Virus record (IMG/VR): IMGVR_UViG_3300036852_000461 | Span: 1 to 55,787 of that record | Strand: one strand, 5' to 3' | From: a virus | Length of the DNA stretch: 55,787 bases | Made by a program: the position numbers and the translations under genes | In this document: positions 39,338 through 48,360 of the stretch, piece after piece | Numbering within the stretch: the first letter of the stretch is position 1 | Layout: the number at the start of each line of letters is the position of its first letter | The notes under the pieces: generated by a model | Told to the model about the DNA's origin: nothing | The model's database searches: none | What the model saw: only the letters and a program-made list of their open reading frames with translations

Positions 39338-39344
39338 CCAAGCG

Positions 39345-39980
39345 ATGAGCCCGATCATCCTCGACAGCACGCTGGAGGTCATCGACACCGACGACCTCAT
39401 CGTCGAGTACTACGAGCTTGCCAGCTACATGAAGGCGGACTGCGACGACGCGGCCAGCGTGGAAGCCTTGGAGATCATCTCGGGCGCACAGTCAGAACTC
39501 GAATCCCATCTCGGCCGGCCGATCACGCCACGTGATTTCGTGGACACCATCGATGTGCCGTCAGCGGATGCAGCCTGGGTCGATGGCAATCTCTACCGCC
39601 CCGCCAACCTTTACTTCCCCCGCACTCCCGTTCACGCGATCGACTACCTCAAGGCCGATGGGGTGACACAGGACCTCACCGATCAGCAGATCACCACGTG
39701 GGGCATCCGCGGATACTCGGGGTCGGTCGGAAAGCTCGGCACCGTGCTCGTGAGCTACCGCGCGGGAATCGACGGCCGAGCACCCGAGCACACCGTCCTC
39801 AAGACCCTCGTCAAACGACGTGCGGCGCGCGAGATGATCGCGCGCGCCGACAATGCCCAGGGTGCCGAGAGCATCAACGATGAGGGCTATTCGGTGAAGT
39901 ACGTGGCGGCCGACGGCGGCTACACCGCGGCGGAGCTTCGCTCGGTCAGGTCCTACCATCGCCGGGTTGTGTCTGTCTGA
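39345..39980 (+). CDS. Head-tail connector-like protein (Gp6/gp15 type)
   Basis: A 211-residue protein. DDAASVEALEIISGAQSELE SHLGRP-type helix, then beta sequence (NLYFPRTPVHAIDYLKADG, LGTVLVSYRAGIDG) and C-terminal helices (VLKTLVKRRAAREMIARAD). This is the usual pattern of the first head-completion protein. Position right before three more connector-type genes supports it. Confidence 0.75.
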   Translation: MSPIILDSTLEVIDTDDLIVEYYELASYMKADCDDAASVEALEIISGAQSELESHLGRPITPRDFVDTIDVPSADAAWVDGNLYRPANLYFPRTPVHAIDYLKADGVTQDLTDQQITTWGIRGYSGSVGKLGTVLVSYRAGIDGRAPEHTVLKTLVKRRAAREMIARADNAQGAESINDEGYSVKYVAADGGYTAAELRSVRSYHRRVVSV

Positions 39981-40327
39981 TGCGCGGGCGTCTGTTCACA
40001 TTGAAGATCGAGCGCGATCCGGCCTCGGATACCTCCGACGCCGAGGGTCGAGCGACCGTCGCCGCACCGAGCGTCACGCAGTATTGCGGCACGTTCGCCT
40101 ACCTGTCCACGAATGAAGCCTTCCGCGCGCAGCACTACGGTCAGCACATCGAGGCCGTGTCGGGCGCACCCCATGGAACCGATGTTCGCCACACTGATCG
40201 CATCGTGGTCGACGAGGCGCTGAATCCATGCGTACCACCCGAGTTCGTCGGGACGTGGATTGTGGAGGCCGTCAAGTATCGGCGCACGCGATTGCGCGTC
40301 CTAGTTCGTCGCGAGGACCATCCCTGA
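39980..40327 (+). CDS. Head-tail adaptor-like protein
   Basis: A 115-residue beta-rich protein (RGRLFTLKIERDPASDTSDA, GQHIEAVSGAPHGTDVRHTD, FVGTWIVEAVKYRRTRLRVL). Size, composition and position match SPP1 gp16-like head-closure proteins. TGATG overlap with the connector. Confidence 0.65.
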   Translation: MRGRLFTLKIERDPASDTSDAEGRATVAAPSVTQYCGTFAYLSTNEAFRAQHYGQHIEAVSGAPHGTDVRHTDRIVVDEALNPCVPPEFVGTWIVEAVKYRRTRLRVLVRREDHP

Positions 40328-40785
40328 TGGCAGCCGATGTCTTCACCCAGGCCGGGCACAACCTCGCCGTGGTTATCCGGGCCGGGCCGCAGGCAGGTGA
40401 GCCCGCCTTGCAACGGGTGGGCGCGCTGCTCGATGCACAGATCAAGCGCAAGCTCTCAGAGCCGGGTCGCGGTCGAATCTACGTGCGCCGCAGTCGTGTG
40501 CATCAGGCGTCGGCTCCTGGTGATCCGCCGGCCGTCGATACAGGCAAGTACCGCGCGTCATGGTCGTGGGTCGTGCACAAGGTTGGCGAGGCCCTCGAGC
40601 TGATCGTCGGCACGCCCGACATCCGCGGACCGTCGCTCGAATACGGGACCTCGCGCATGGACAAGCGTCCCCATCTACGCCCAGTCGTCGAAGCCGCGCG
40701 CGCCGCCGGGACGATCTCCAAGACGATCGCCGGCTTCATCAGTGAGTTCCAGCGTCGAAGGGTCGGAGGCCTGCGTGGTCGATAA
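40327..40785 (+). CDS. HK97 gp10-like tail completion protein
   Basis: A 152-residue protein. VGALLDAQIKRKLSEPGRGR, SAPGDPPAVDTGKYRASWSW, IVGTPDIRGPSLEYGTSRMD and KRPHLRPVVEAARAAG are the order of features of gp10-family proteins (SAPG-P, Y-GT, RP-L-PA). Tail-tube to head joining protein. Confidence 0.85.
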   Translation: MAADVFTQAGHNLAVVIRAGPQAGEPALQRVGALLDAQIKRKLSEPGRGRIYVRRSRVHQASAPGDPPAVDTGKYRASWSWVVHKVGEALELIVGTPDIRGPSLEYGTSRMDKRPHLRPVVEAARAAGTISKTIAGFISEFQRRRVGGLRGR

Positions 40786-41179
40786 GCCGTCGATCGCAGG
40801 AGCGGTCAAGGCCGCCGTCGTCACCTCGAATCTGGTGGCCGGACGCATCTGGCGTTCCGACAAGGTGCCCGAGAGCCCGACCTTCCCGTACGTGACCCTC
40901 GACGACATGATCAGCGACACGGTGGCGCTCGATGGCGACTGCGACGTGCTAGCCCTGGTCATGCTGCTCCAGATCGATCTGTGGCAGAAGGCGAAGGACG
41001 AGTCCTTCACGTTGCCCGTCGCGCTGCGCAACGCGGTCAGCGGCGCGGTGCTGGTGGCCAACCAGAAGGTCTACAAATGCAAGGTCATCGACTCGCAGCG
41101 CCTGCCCGATCCCGACGTATCGCTCGTGCATCACGCTCTGACGGTCCGGGCGGTCCATGCGGCCGCACTGACCCCATGA
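40775..41179 (+). CDS. Tail terminator-like protein
   Basis: A 134-residue protein from GTG at 40775, preceded by GGAGG at 5 bp; GTG 40742 is a longer alternative. Contains VAGRIWRSDKVPESPTFPYV and VLALVMLLQIDLWQKAKDES, as in tail-terminator proteins of siphoviruses. Next in the usual order before the major tail gene. Confidence 0.7.
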   Translation: MVDKPSIAGAVKAAVVTSNLVAGRIWRSDKVPESPTFPYVTLDDMISDTVALDGDCDVLALVMLLQIDLWQKAKDESFTLPVALRNAVSGAVLVANQKVYKCKVIDSQRLPDPDVSLVHHALTVRAVHAAALTP

Positions 41180-41406
41180 AACTGCGACGTCGGCGCCAGC
41201 GGGCTGCTACAAGCCCACCACAGCCCCAGGAGCGGCCCCAGGCCGCTTCCTGCCCCCGGGGGCACGTCCTGACGCCCAAGATCGTCTTCCGTACCCGCAA
41301 CGACGATTACCAGTGCCGCGCCTGCTGGGCCGAGGGGATCGTCCCGGCCGAGATCCCGGCCGAGTCGTTGACCGGGCTGAACATCACCTCACAGAACAAA
41401 GCTTAA
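41176..41406 (+). CDS. Small zinc-ribbon protein
   Basis: A 76-residue protein with an Arg-rich start and CPRGHVLTPKIVF...YQCRACWAEG, a two-Cys-pair unit like the C-terminal zinc modules of the HNH enzymes in this genome. It lies just before the major tail protein. Function unknown. Confidence 0.6.
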   Translation: MKLRRRRQRAATSPPQPQERPQAASCPRGHVLTPKIVFRTRNDDYQCRACWAEGIVPAEIPAESLTGLNITSQNKA

Positions 41407-41418
41407 GCGAATGCGATG

Positions 41419-41440
41419 GAGTGACAGAATCTTGTCACTC
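41419..41440. promoter_or_regulatory. Perfect 8-bp inverted repeat over the -35 of promoter C
   Basis: GAGTGACA (41419-41426), GAATCT, TGTCACTC (41433-41440). The right arm covers the -35 box TTGTCA. No T-run, so either an operator or a terminator hairpin of the preceding unit. Confidence 0.6.
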
Positions 41441-41460
41441 ACACGGAAACGTCGTACGCT
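41432..41460 (+). promoter_or_regulatory. Late promoter C (major tail protein)
   Basis: TTGTCA at 41432-41437, 17-bp spacer, TACGCT at 41455-41460. The longest distance to its leader among the four copies. Confidence 0.75.
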
Positions 41461-41516
41461 TCACCCGTCCGGGGCTGAGCAGAACCGGATGTGAGCACGA
41501 CCCCGAAGCATGGTCC

Positions 41517-41583
41517 CCGGGTGCTGACCCGGTGGAAGCGAAGGGCGCCAGTCCAACGCATCCGCTAGCAGGAGGTCAGCAAG
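41517..41583 (+). ncRNA. Structured 5' leader, copy C (major tail protein)
   Basis: First hairpin CCGGGT (41517-41522), loop GCTG, ACCCGG (41527-41532). Joiner GGAAGCGAAGGG. The second hairpin is weak here; AGCG and CGCT could close it. Shine-Dalgarno AGGAGG at 41570-41575. GCTGACC (41523-41529) pairs with GGTCAGC (41574-41580). Confidence 0.6.
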
Positions 41584-42165
41584 GTGGTCAACGCACAAGA
41601 GACCGTCGTCTTCGACATCTGCGACGGCAAGGTCTACGAGATGTACGCCGATACGGCTGGAGCTTCGGCAGGCCCGTCATACGGAGAGGCCATCGATCTG
41701 CCTGGCATCGGGGCTCTCTCGGGCTTCGACCCGCAGATCGTCTCGGCCGAGCTGAAGGGCGATTGCCGTGTCATCGCCCGTCAGGGGCGCATCGACAGCG
41801 TGAACGCGTCGATCACCTACGGCAAGATTGCGATCCCCGTCCTCACGGCCCTGCACGACATGCAAGCGTTCTCGAGCGGGCTGATCGAGGGCGCGCGCAT
41901 CAAGGGTGGTGCGGAGATCAAGTACTTCAAGTTCACGGGCACCATCACCGGCACCGATGCTGGCGTGGACGACGTACAGGTCATCTTCTACAAGGCCCAG
42001 CTCACCTCCGAAACGCTGTTCGATCAGGCGAGCGATCAGTTCGGCCAGCCGAAGTTCGACATGAGCGCGATCGGCATCGATAGCGGCGCGGCCGAAGGCG
42101 TGGGGCCCTATCCCGGGCTCGAGGTCGCAACGCTCGCGGACATCCTCATCACCTCGGAGGCCTAG
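41584..42165 (+). CDS. Major tail protein
   Basis: A 193-residue protein from GTG at 41584. TVVFDICDGKVYEMYADTAG, LSGFDPQIVSAELKGDCRVI, INASITYGKIAIPVLTALHD-like core, IKYFKFTGTITGTDAGVDDV and DMSAIGIDSGAAEGVGPYPG. Beta-rich with the order seen in tail-tube proteins. Lies between the tail terminator and the G/T chaperone genes and has its own promoter and leader. Confidence 0.85.
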   Translation: MVNAQETVVFDICDGKVYEMYADTAGASAGPSYGEAIDLPGIGALSGFDPQIVSAELKGDCRVIARQGRIDSVNASITYGKIAIPVLTALHDMQAFSSGLIEGARIKGGAEIKYFKFTGTITGTDAGVDDVQVIFYKAQLTSETLFDQASDQFGQPKFDMSAIGIDSGAAEGVGPYPGLEVATLADILITSEA

Positions 42166-42167
42166 CC

Positions 42168-42698
42168 GTGGCTGGAGCCGAGGCGGTAGAAGATCGCTTT
42201 CCGGCGAGCGCGTATCTGCGTGGCCGGGAGGTGGCCGTGCGTTTGGTGCCATCGGGAGGCGGCGACCCCGAGCCCGTCTGGTTCAGGTTCAGCCAGAACC
42301 ACGTGGCAGCCATCGAGGAGGAGTTCGGCGGCGTCATCGCCTTCGATGAATCCTTCGTAGTGCGGGGCGCGACCACGATCCGGAAGGTTCTCGCGATCGT
42401 TCTCGGCGAGCCGCTCGATACCGAGGGTCTTGCCCGTATCGGCGATCGGATGTTGGCCGAGGAGTTCCCGGCCTATCTGGCTGCGATCGAGTCGGCGTGG
42501 CTGCTTGCGCACGGGTCCTCGGAGGAAGAGGCGGGAAAAGCGTGGGCGGGCCGGTTGGAGCTCGCGGCCAACGGGACGGCCAGCGTCGCCGCGGCGTTCC
42601 AGAAAATCCTGGATCGGAGCGTAACCGCTTCGACTGGGAACAACGGCTCGCGCGCTGGGAGGCGACAGGGCACGGCACCGAAGAGTTCTGGCGGCTGA
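42168..42698 (+). CDS. Tail assembly chaperone (G-like)
   Basis: A 176-residue protein from GTG just after the major tail stop. Contains GREVAVRLVPSGGGDPEPVW, NHVAAIEEEFGGVIAFDESF, IRKVLAIVLGEPLDTEGLA and EEFPAYLAAIESAWLLAHGS. This is the typical G protein before tape measure. The last ~25 residues become low in order where the -1 frame opens. Confidence 0.8.
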   Translation: MAGAEAVEDRFPASAYLRGREVAVRLVPSGGGDPEPVWFRFSQNHVAAIEEEFGGVIAFDESFVVRGATTIRKVLAIVLGEPLDTEGLARIGDRMLAEEFPAYLAAIESAWLLAHGSSEEEAGKAWAGRLELAANGTASVAAAFQKILDRSVTASTGNNGSRAGRRQGTAPKSSGG

Positions 42699-42871
42699 CC
42701 CCGGCGCAGGCCGACGTGATCATGCGCCTGCATGAGGGACGCCCCAGAAGATCGGAGCCGGTCGATCCGAGCCGACCGATGCTGCCTGCGGGCGCGCGCC
42801 GTGGTTCGCCGGCAGAGTTCGTAGCCCGAGCCAGGGCCGCCGGTCTGCGCGTGATCGAGGGCGGAGGCTGA
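42602..42871 (+). CDS. Tail assembly chaperone T part, -1 frame
   Basis: The -1 frame from about 42602 reads NRFDWEQRLARWEATGHGTE, FWRLTPAQADVIMRLHEGRP and ARAAGLRVIEGGG, a normal T protein. In lambda-like phages it is made by ribosomal slip from G to give GT. No classical X-XXY-YYZ site is seen in 42590-42690; the nearest homopolymer is AAAA at 42603-42606. The exact fusion point is unknown. It ends 1 bp before the tape-measure ATG. Confidence 0.65.
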   Translation, partial: ENPGSERNRFDWEQRLARWEATGHGTEEFWRLTPAQADVIMRLHEGRPRRSEPVDPSRPMLPAGARRGSPAEFVARARAAGLRVIEGGG

Positions 42872-42872
42872 C

Positions 42873-45791
42873 ATGGCCGGAACGCTGAGCCTGCCGACAT
42901 TGCTCCAGCGTGTACGCCTCGACACAAGCGATGTCCAGAAGAATGCGCGGTCAGCAGAAGGATCACTCACGCGCGCAGGCCGAGCATCACGCGCGTTGGC
43001 CACCGAGACCGAGCGCGCAGGGCGGGGCTTCCGGGGTTCCTCGCTCGCCATCGCCGCCGGCGCGACACTGGTTCTCGCGGGCATCCGCAAGGCAATCCAC
43101 GTCGCCGAAGACTACGCGGGCACAATCCGCAAGCTGTCGTCCTTCACCGGCGAATCGGCCGAGAACTCATCGAAGCTCGCCTTCGTGCTCGGGCGCTTCG
43201 GAATCGACGCCAATGCCGCTCTTCGCCCGATCGCGATCCTGTCCAAGACGATCCAACAGGGCGGCGGTCACCTCAAGGACTTCTTCGACGAGACCACGCT
43301 CGCGCGGTTCAAGACCCAGCCACTGATCGAGACGCTGCTCGACATCAACGACAAGTACCACTCGTTGAACACCGCCCAGGAGAAGAACGCGCTCCTGCAG
43401 GTCGCGGTCGGGCGCGGGGCGATCTCGCTCCGGCGCTTCTTCTCGGCCACGCGCGAGGAGATCACGCGCACGGCCAACGAGGCGCAGCGCTTCGGTCTGG
43501 TCCTCACCCAGGACAACCTCGACGCCTTCAAGCGGTTCAGCGACGGCGAGCGAGAGCTCGGACAGGCCGTCAAGGGGCTGCAAGTCCAGATCGGGCTCGC
43601 GCTGATCCCGCTGTTCGAGAAGGCGGCGGAGGGGACGACGGTCCTGCTCACGGAATTCCAGAAGCTCTCCCCGGGGATCAAGACCGCTGCCGTCGGCATC
43701 CTGACCGGTGTCGCCGCTATCGGTCTGCTCTCCCAAGCGCTCAGCTTCCTGAAGGTCGGGGCTACGATCGCGGCCCTGAGGACTGCAGGTGCCGCTGCTA
43801 TCGCCTTCGCTGGCGATCTGTTCCTCACCGAGACCTCGCTCGTCAACATGGACCTGCAGATCGGGGTCACCGAGGCCGAACTCGCCGGGTTGACCGCGTC
43901 GATGGAGGGTGGAACGATCGCCGCAGCCGGGATGACGGCGGCCCTGGCTGGTGTGGCCGGTGCCTTGGTGGCGGGACTTGCCATCGGCACCGAGATCAAC
44001 AAGCACTTCGTCGCGCCGATGATTGCGGCGAAGGAGGCCGAGCACGATCTGCACGCGCAGACGGCAGCGAACATCGCGGTGTTCAAGGAGCTGAATACCA
44101 CCGGAAGGATCACCGACGGTGCTTACCGCACGATCACCAAGACGCTGGAAGATATGCGCCGAGCCGGCCAGCTCACCGACGAAGCGCAGGAGCACTTGTT
44201 CAGCGCTTCGGCCATCACGCTGATCCGGCGCACCGCAGCTGCGCACGGCGACGTCGTGACGGTGATGCATCTACTGGCTGAGGGTCACGAGGATGCGGCC
44301 CGTAAGGCTGCGGCTCATGCCGGCGCAGAAGCGAACGTATCGACGGCGCTTGAAGGCGAGACAGCCCAAGTGCTTGCCTCGATCGATGCCACGCGCGCGG
44401 ACATCGTGGCAAAGGATGCCTTCACCGCCACCCTCGACAAGGTCGGCGCACGATCGACAGCCGGACAGCGCGTGATCGAGGCATATACACGCGAACTTCT
44501 GGCACAGCACCAAGCCGAGATCGACGGTGCGAAGGACGGCACCGAGAAGCAGAAGATCATCGATGGGATCACGAAGTCGGTAACCGATCTCGTTTCCGCA
44601 GAAGAGGAACAGCGTAAGAAGGCGATCGAGGCGAACACCGCCACCATCGCCTCCTTCGACAAGCTCTCGGAGAGCGTGAAGGGCAGCGCTGAAGACTTCC
44701 GCATCGCCACGGCTGCGAACACGCAGCGCATCTTGGACTTCGTCGACGACCTCAAGACCATCGCTGCCCGCGGTGCGCCGGCTCTCGCGAGCGAACTATC
44801 GAAGATGGGCCCAGCTGCGTCCAAGGCGGCGCGCCAAGCCGCTCAGGCGGGCGGCAAGGGTCTGGCGACGCTCGAGGACGTCGCGCGTGATGCCGTGGTC
44901 GCCGCGAAGAAGCAAGCCGATGCGAAGTTCGACGAGTGGGACCCGAACTTCCGAACCAAGGGCGCTGCGGCCGGGACGGCGGCGGTGCAAGGCACGAAGG
45001 TCGCGCTCTCGAAGATCGGCGACATGCTCAACAACGACATCGGCCCCATCGTCGACCGGGGCGCACAGGAGATCGCCGACAACGTGAAGACTCCGATCAT
45101 CAAGGCGGGCGGCGAGGTCGTCGAGCAGCTCCAGAAGTCGACGGGCGAGGTCGTGACGGTCTTCGCCGATGCGCGCGGTCGCCTGAACGTCCAAACACAG
45201 GGGATCAAGGGCGATCTGCTCTCGATCGCCACCGTCGACTTCAGCACGACACGCATCGGTGCCAAAGAGCTCGCCACCGCCCTCGGCATCCCGCTTACGC
45301 AAGCTCAGAAGCTGCTCGACAAGCTGAACGCTATCGACGGTCTGCACGTGAGCGCGGAGGTCGGTCTCAAGATCGACAAGACATCTGACAAGGTCGTCCT
45401 CACGGGCCCAATGGCACCGGCTGGTCATTCAGGCGAGATCGTCGGCATCACCACCGAACATCGCGGCGGCTGGATCATGCACGCAGGCGGGCGGGTCCCG
45501 CGCATGCACGACGGTGGCCTGCGCAACGACGAGCGCATGACGATCCTGCAGACTCGGGAGTTCGTCGTGCGCCGTTCGGTGGCTGAGCGCAATCGTGGGA
45601 ATCTCGAGGCGCTGAATGCGACCGGTCAGTGGCCCACCAAGGACCTGCTCGCGATGATCCGAGTCATGGCCCGCGAGATCGCGAGCCTTTTGGCCTCGCG
45701 CCAACCACCGATCTTCAACGTCTCGCACAGCGATCCGTGGGCGCTGAGCAAAGACGTCGCTTATCTGATGGGCGTGGAGGCGACCCGGTGA
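42873..45791 (+). CDS. Tape measure protein
   Basis: A 972-residue helical protein. N-part LSLPTLLQRVRLDTSDVQKN and RGSSLAIAAGATLVLAGIRK; hydrophobic patches near 275-330 and 345-370; long coiled regions (EEEQRKKAIEANTATIASFD); C-part HAGGRVPRMHDGGLRNDERM, TILQTREFVVRRSVAERNRG. At about 0.15 nm per residue the tail would be near 145 nm. It is the longest tail gene after the fibre. Confidence 0.92.
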   Translation: MAGTLSLPTLLQRVRLDTSDVQKNARSAEGSLTRAGRASRALATETERAGRGFRGSSLAIAAGATLVLAGIRKAIHVAEDYAGTIRKLSSFTGESAENSSKLAFVLGRFGIDANAALRPIAILSKTIQQGGGHLKDFFDETTLARFKTQPLIETLLDINDKYHSLNTAQEKNALLQVAVGRGAISLRRFFSATREEITRTANEAQRFGLVLTQDNLDAFKRFSDGERELGQAVKGLQVQIGLALIPLFEKAAEGTTVLLTEFQKLSPGIKTAAVGILTGVAAIGLLSQALSFLKVGATIAALRTAGAAAIAFAGDLFLTETSLVNMDLQIGVTEAELAGLTASMEGGTIAAAGMTAALAGVAGALVAGLAIGTEINKHFVAPMIAAKEAEHDLHAQTAANIAVFKELNTTGRITDGAYRTITKTLEDMRRAGQLTDEAQEHLFSASAITLIRRTAAAHGDVVTVMHLLAEGHEDAARKAAAHAGAEANVSTALEGETAQVLASIDATRADIVAKDAFTATLDKVGARSTAGQRVIEAYTRELLAQHQAEIDGAKDGTEKQKIIDGITKSVTDLVSAEEEQRKKAIEANTATIASFDKLSESVKGSAEDFRIATAANTQRILDFVDDLKTIAARGAPALASELSKMGPAASKAARQAAQAGGKGLATLEDVARDAVVAAKKQADAKFDEWDPNFRTKGAAAGTAAVQGTKVALSKIGDMLNNDIGPIVDRGAQEIADNVKTPIIKAGGEVVEQLQKSTGEVVTVFADARGRLNVQTQGIKGDLLSIATVDFSTTRIGAKELATALGIPLTQAQKLLDKLNAIDGLHVSAEVGLKIDKTSDKVVLTGPMAPAGHSGEIVGITTEHRGGWIMHAGGRVPRMHDGGLRNDERMTILQTREFVVRRSVAERNRGNLEALNATGQWPTKDLLAMIRVMAREIASLLASRQPPIFNVSHSDPWALSKDVAYLMGVEATR

Positions 45792-46834
45792 AGCTGCCGG
45801 CCTATGCATGCCTGGACGGCACCGAGATCATGAACGAGGTCCGCACCCAGACCTATCTGAATGCCGGCCTGGTCAAGACCGTGCGGGGCTTCGGGCGAGT
45901 GTGTCCGGCCCTGAACGACGGATTCGTGTCCCCGACCGACGATCCGGCGCCCTGGTACGACTCGGACCATCCTGAGTCGGCTGGGTTCATGGGCATCCTC
46001 GCCGACGGTGTGGAATTGTCGCCGGTCCTATCGGCTTCGAGCACGCCTCGTCTGGACGAGGGTGCCGTGATCGGAGCAGAAGTACATGGTGCACGGGGCG
46101 TGCTCGTGCAGGGCTGGATGGTCGCCACCGATCAGCGCGCGATGTATTGGGGCGAGCGCTGGCTGAATGAGGCACTCCGTGGGACGAACTGCGGCTGCGG
46201 TGGCAGCGATCTCGAGCTTCTCTCGTCGTGCTCGCTTGGCGGCGCACCCTACGACGACGATTTCCGCTTGCTGCCGGGAGCGAAGCTCATCTCGCCTCCC
46301 ATCCCTTCGCCCATAGAGATCCTCTCGGACTGCAAGACGCAGAACGTCCAGTTCCAGATGCAGGCTCCTTCGCCGTGGCTGTTCTCGCTGCCGACGGTGG
46401 CTGTCGACGACGTGACGGTCGTGGATGGGTCGGGCGATGGCGTGGTGTTCGCCACCGAGGACTGGCGCAGCGAGGCGCTGGTCATCACGGTCTCGACCGA
46501 TGCGGGTTTCGATGACGGGGCGATGATCACCATCACCGAGTCGCTGGATGGCGCGACGTGTCCCGAAGATCGCGTGGCCGCCTCGGCCATCTACGAGCTT
46601 CTCGACCTGGCACCTGAATCCTCACTTGAGATCGACGCGATGCGCACGGCGGTGACCTACGCCAATCCCACGAGCCATCTCAACGTCCCAGGCTTCGACA
46701 AGCTCTCACGAGAGACGCGCGTGCCTTTCTGCTGGCCGACGATCCCGCGCTGCAACACCGTTTGCGTCTATCTCACCAACGAGACCGGCGATGACGTGGT
46801 GTGGAGGGTCGAGCGCCGCAAGCGGGAGCTATAA
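45788..46834 (+). CDS. Minor tail protein (distal tail-like)
   Basis: A 348-residue protein from GTG at 45788. Mixed beta (WMVATDQRAMYWGERWLNEA, NVQFQMQAPSPWLFSLPTVA, VVFATEDWRSEALVITVSTD, HLNVPGFDKLSRETRVPFCW). First gene after tape measure, the distal-tail slot. A Cys cluster NCGCGG near 140 is odd and may bind metal. Confidence 0.75.
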   Translation: MKLPAYACLDGTEIMNEVRTQTYLNAGLVKTVRGFGRVCPALNDGFVSPTDDPAPWYDSDHPESAGFMGILADGVELSPVLSASSTPRLDEGAVIGAEVHGARGVLVQGWMVATDQRAMYWGERWLNEALRGTNCGCGGSDLELLSSCSLGGAPYDDDFRLLPGAKLISPPIPSPIEILSDCKTQNVQFQMQAPSPWLFSLPTVAVDDVTVVDGSGDGVVFATEDWRSEALVITVSTDAGFDDGAMITITESLDGATCPEDRVAASAIYELLDLAPESSLEIDAMRTAVTYANPTSHLNVPGFDKLSRETRVPFCWPTIPRCNTVCVYLTNETGDDVVWRVERRKREL

Positions 46835-47887
46835 ATGTCGTACTCAGCCGGCGGCACCCTCGGTTGCGGCTCCTGGAGGGCGCGCCTGCTTGAGCGCGGC
46901 GGAAGTCGGACGATCCTCGAATTGCCTGCGACCTCGGCTCGGCACACGCGGGCGCGGTCAACGTTCTCGACAGGGTCGTGCTTCGTGGCCCTGTCCGAGG
47001 TGCCGGACTACTGCTACGGGCCACTGGCAAAGATCAGACCGTGGGAGCACGAGCTTGAGCTGGTGCGGGACGGTGAGACGAAGTGGCTCGGCCCGATCTC
47101 GGAGGGTCTGGGATTCTCACGCGCCGGCGTGGCCATCCGTGCGCGGGACTGCTCGCACTGGGGCGAGCGACGCGTGCATCCGGTCGACCGCAACATCACC
47201 GACGATCTCGCCCGCATCTTCGAGCTGTTCGTGGCCGACGCCATGCTCGAGGACCCCTCACCAGGTCTGAGCGTGGATCTCGTCGAACTCGGCACAATCG
47301 GTAACCGGACGGTGCTGCGCAGCGAGGCCAAGTACGTGGCCGATTCGCTTCGCGAACTCGCCGACAGCGGCCTCTATTACACGACGCTGCTGCGGCAGAT
47401 CCGCGTGCGCCCGGACGGGGTAGGCGAGACGGTCGGGACCCTGCTCGATGCCCATGTGCAGATCGAGTCCGAAGCGACCCTGGACGGACTGTCGTTTGCC
47501 TCGGAGTTCATCGTGGTCGGTGAGCAGCCTGCGGACGCCACGAGCAGCACGCCAATCGTAGGACGCGCCGGCGGTTTCGACGAGCGCACGGGTCTGGTGC
47601 AGATCACCGATCGCCAGACGGGCTCGAACAACACCCTCGATGCCACCCATGCCGCGCAGGCGGGTCTGGCCGAGGCGAGCACCGAGCCGGTGGCCCTACC
47701 GGTGAAGCTGCAGCAGACGACCCCTCTCGATTACGACGATCTCGTACCCGGCAACCACGTCCCGGTATTGCTGACGCTCGGTGTCTATGTCCTGAACGAA
47801 ACTCTGACCATCGACTCGATGTCGATGGATGCCGCACTGAGCGAGCAGATCACGCTGAACCTCGTGCGCAAGGTAGAGGCGGCCTGA
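46835..47887 (+). CDS. Minor tail protein (Gp37-like)
   Basis: A 350-residue protein starting right after the upstream stop. WRARLLERGGSRTILELPAT, RIRPWEHELELVRDGETKW-like core, ISEGLGFSRAGVAIRARDCS, and VGTLLDAHVQIESEATLDGL then LPVKLQQTTPLDYDDLVPGN. Resembles ReqiPepy6 Gp37-type tail-tip proteins. Probably the tail hub. Confidence 0.75.
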   Translation: MSYSAGGTLGCGSWRARLLERGGSRTILELPATSARHTRARSTFSTGSCFVALSEVPDYCYGPLAKIRPWEHELELVRDGETKWLGPISEGLGFSRAGVAIRARDCSHWGERRVHPVDRNITDDLARIFELFVADAMLEDPSPGLSVDLVELGTIGNRTVLRSEAKYVADSLRELADSGLYYTTLLRQIRVRPDGVGETVGTLLDAHVQIESEATLDGLSFASEFIVVGEQPADATSSTPIVGRAGGFDERTGLVQITDRQTGSNNTLDATHAAQAGLAEASTEPVALPVKLQQTTPLDYDDLVPGNHVPVLLTLGVYVLNETLTIDSMSMDAALSEQITLNLVRKVEAA

Positions 47888-48354
47888 TGCCCCGTCGCCC
47901 GCGAGCGCTGCCCGATCGTGTCGCACATCTGGAGCAGCTGTTTCGCAACCTGCGCACGGGTGCTGGTGTACCCGGTGAGACGGGAGCGACCGGATCCCCA
48001 GGCGCAGACGGTGTGGGCAAGGCGGCCTACGACTGGACGAACAATGCCACTCTCGTTCGCGTCGGCTTCGGGCAGCGCAAGTATGCCGATCGCGACGGAA
48101 CGATCCTCTACGTGCGAGCCGAGCGCAGCGCAGGCGATGGCAGCGGCGCGGCAACCTTCGATGTCACGAAGAACGGGGTGTCGATCTTCCCGTCCGCGAC
48201 CAAGCCGACCATCCCCGCATCCTCATTCCTCGGTACGGAGCGCGTGCCCGATGACGTCGACTTCGTCAAGGGCGATTACTTCCAGATTCACACTGAGACG
48301 ACGGGCAACGGCACCGGACCGGTGGTCGTGACCATATTTTTCCAGGAGGTCTAG
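47887..48354 (+). CDS. Structural protein with collagen-like segment
   Basis: A 155-residue protein. Residues 10-24 form a short helix (RVAHLEQLFRNLRTG), then collagen-like GVPGETGATGSPGADGVG, then a beta domain (RVGFGQRKYADRDGTILYVR, AATFDVTKNGVSIFP, YFQIHTETTGNGTGPVVVTI). Helix, collagen rod and beta head suit a trimeric tail-tip or fibre piece. Confidence 0.7.
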   Translation: MPRRPRALPDRVAHLEQLFRNLRTGAGVPGETGATGSPGADGVGKAAYDWTNNATLVRVGFGQRKYADRDGTILYVRAERSAGDGSGAATFDVTKNGVSIFPSATKPTIPASSFLGTERVPDDVDFVKGDYFQIHTETTGNGTGPVVVTIFFQEV

Positions 48355-48360
48355 ATGGCG
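48344..48360 (+). other. First copy of a ribosome site and start, cut off by HNH insertion
   Basis: AGGAGGTCTAG then ATGGCG: a perfect start for the next structural gene, but the frame runs only into antisense HNH sequence. A second, imperfect copy (AGGAGGTAAACGCCATTAGC) at 48831-48850 precedes the real coding region. Confidence 0.6.
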
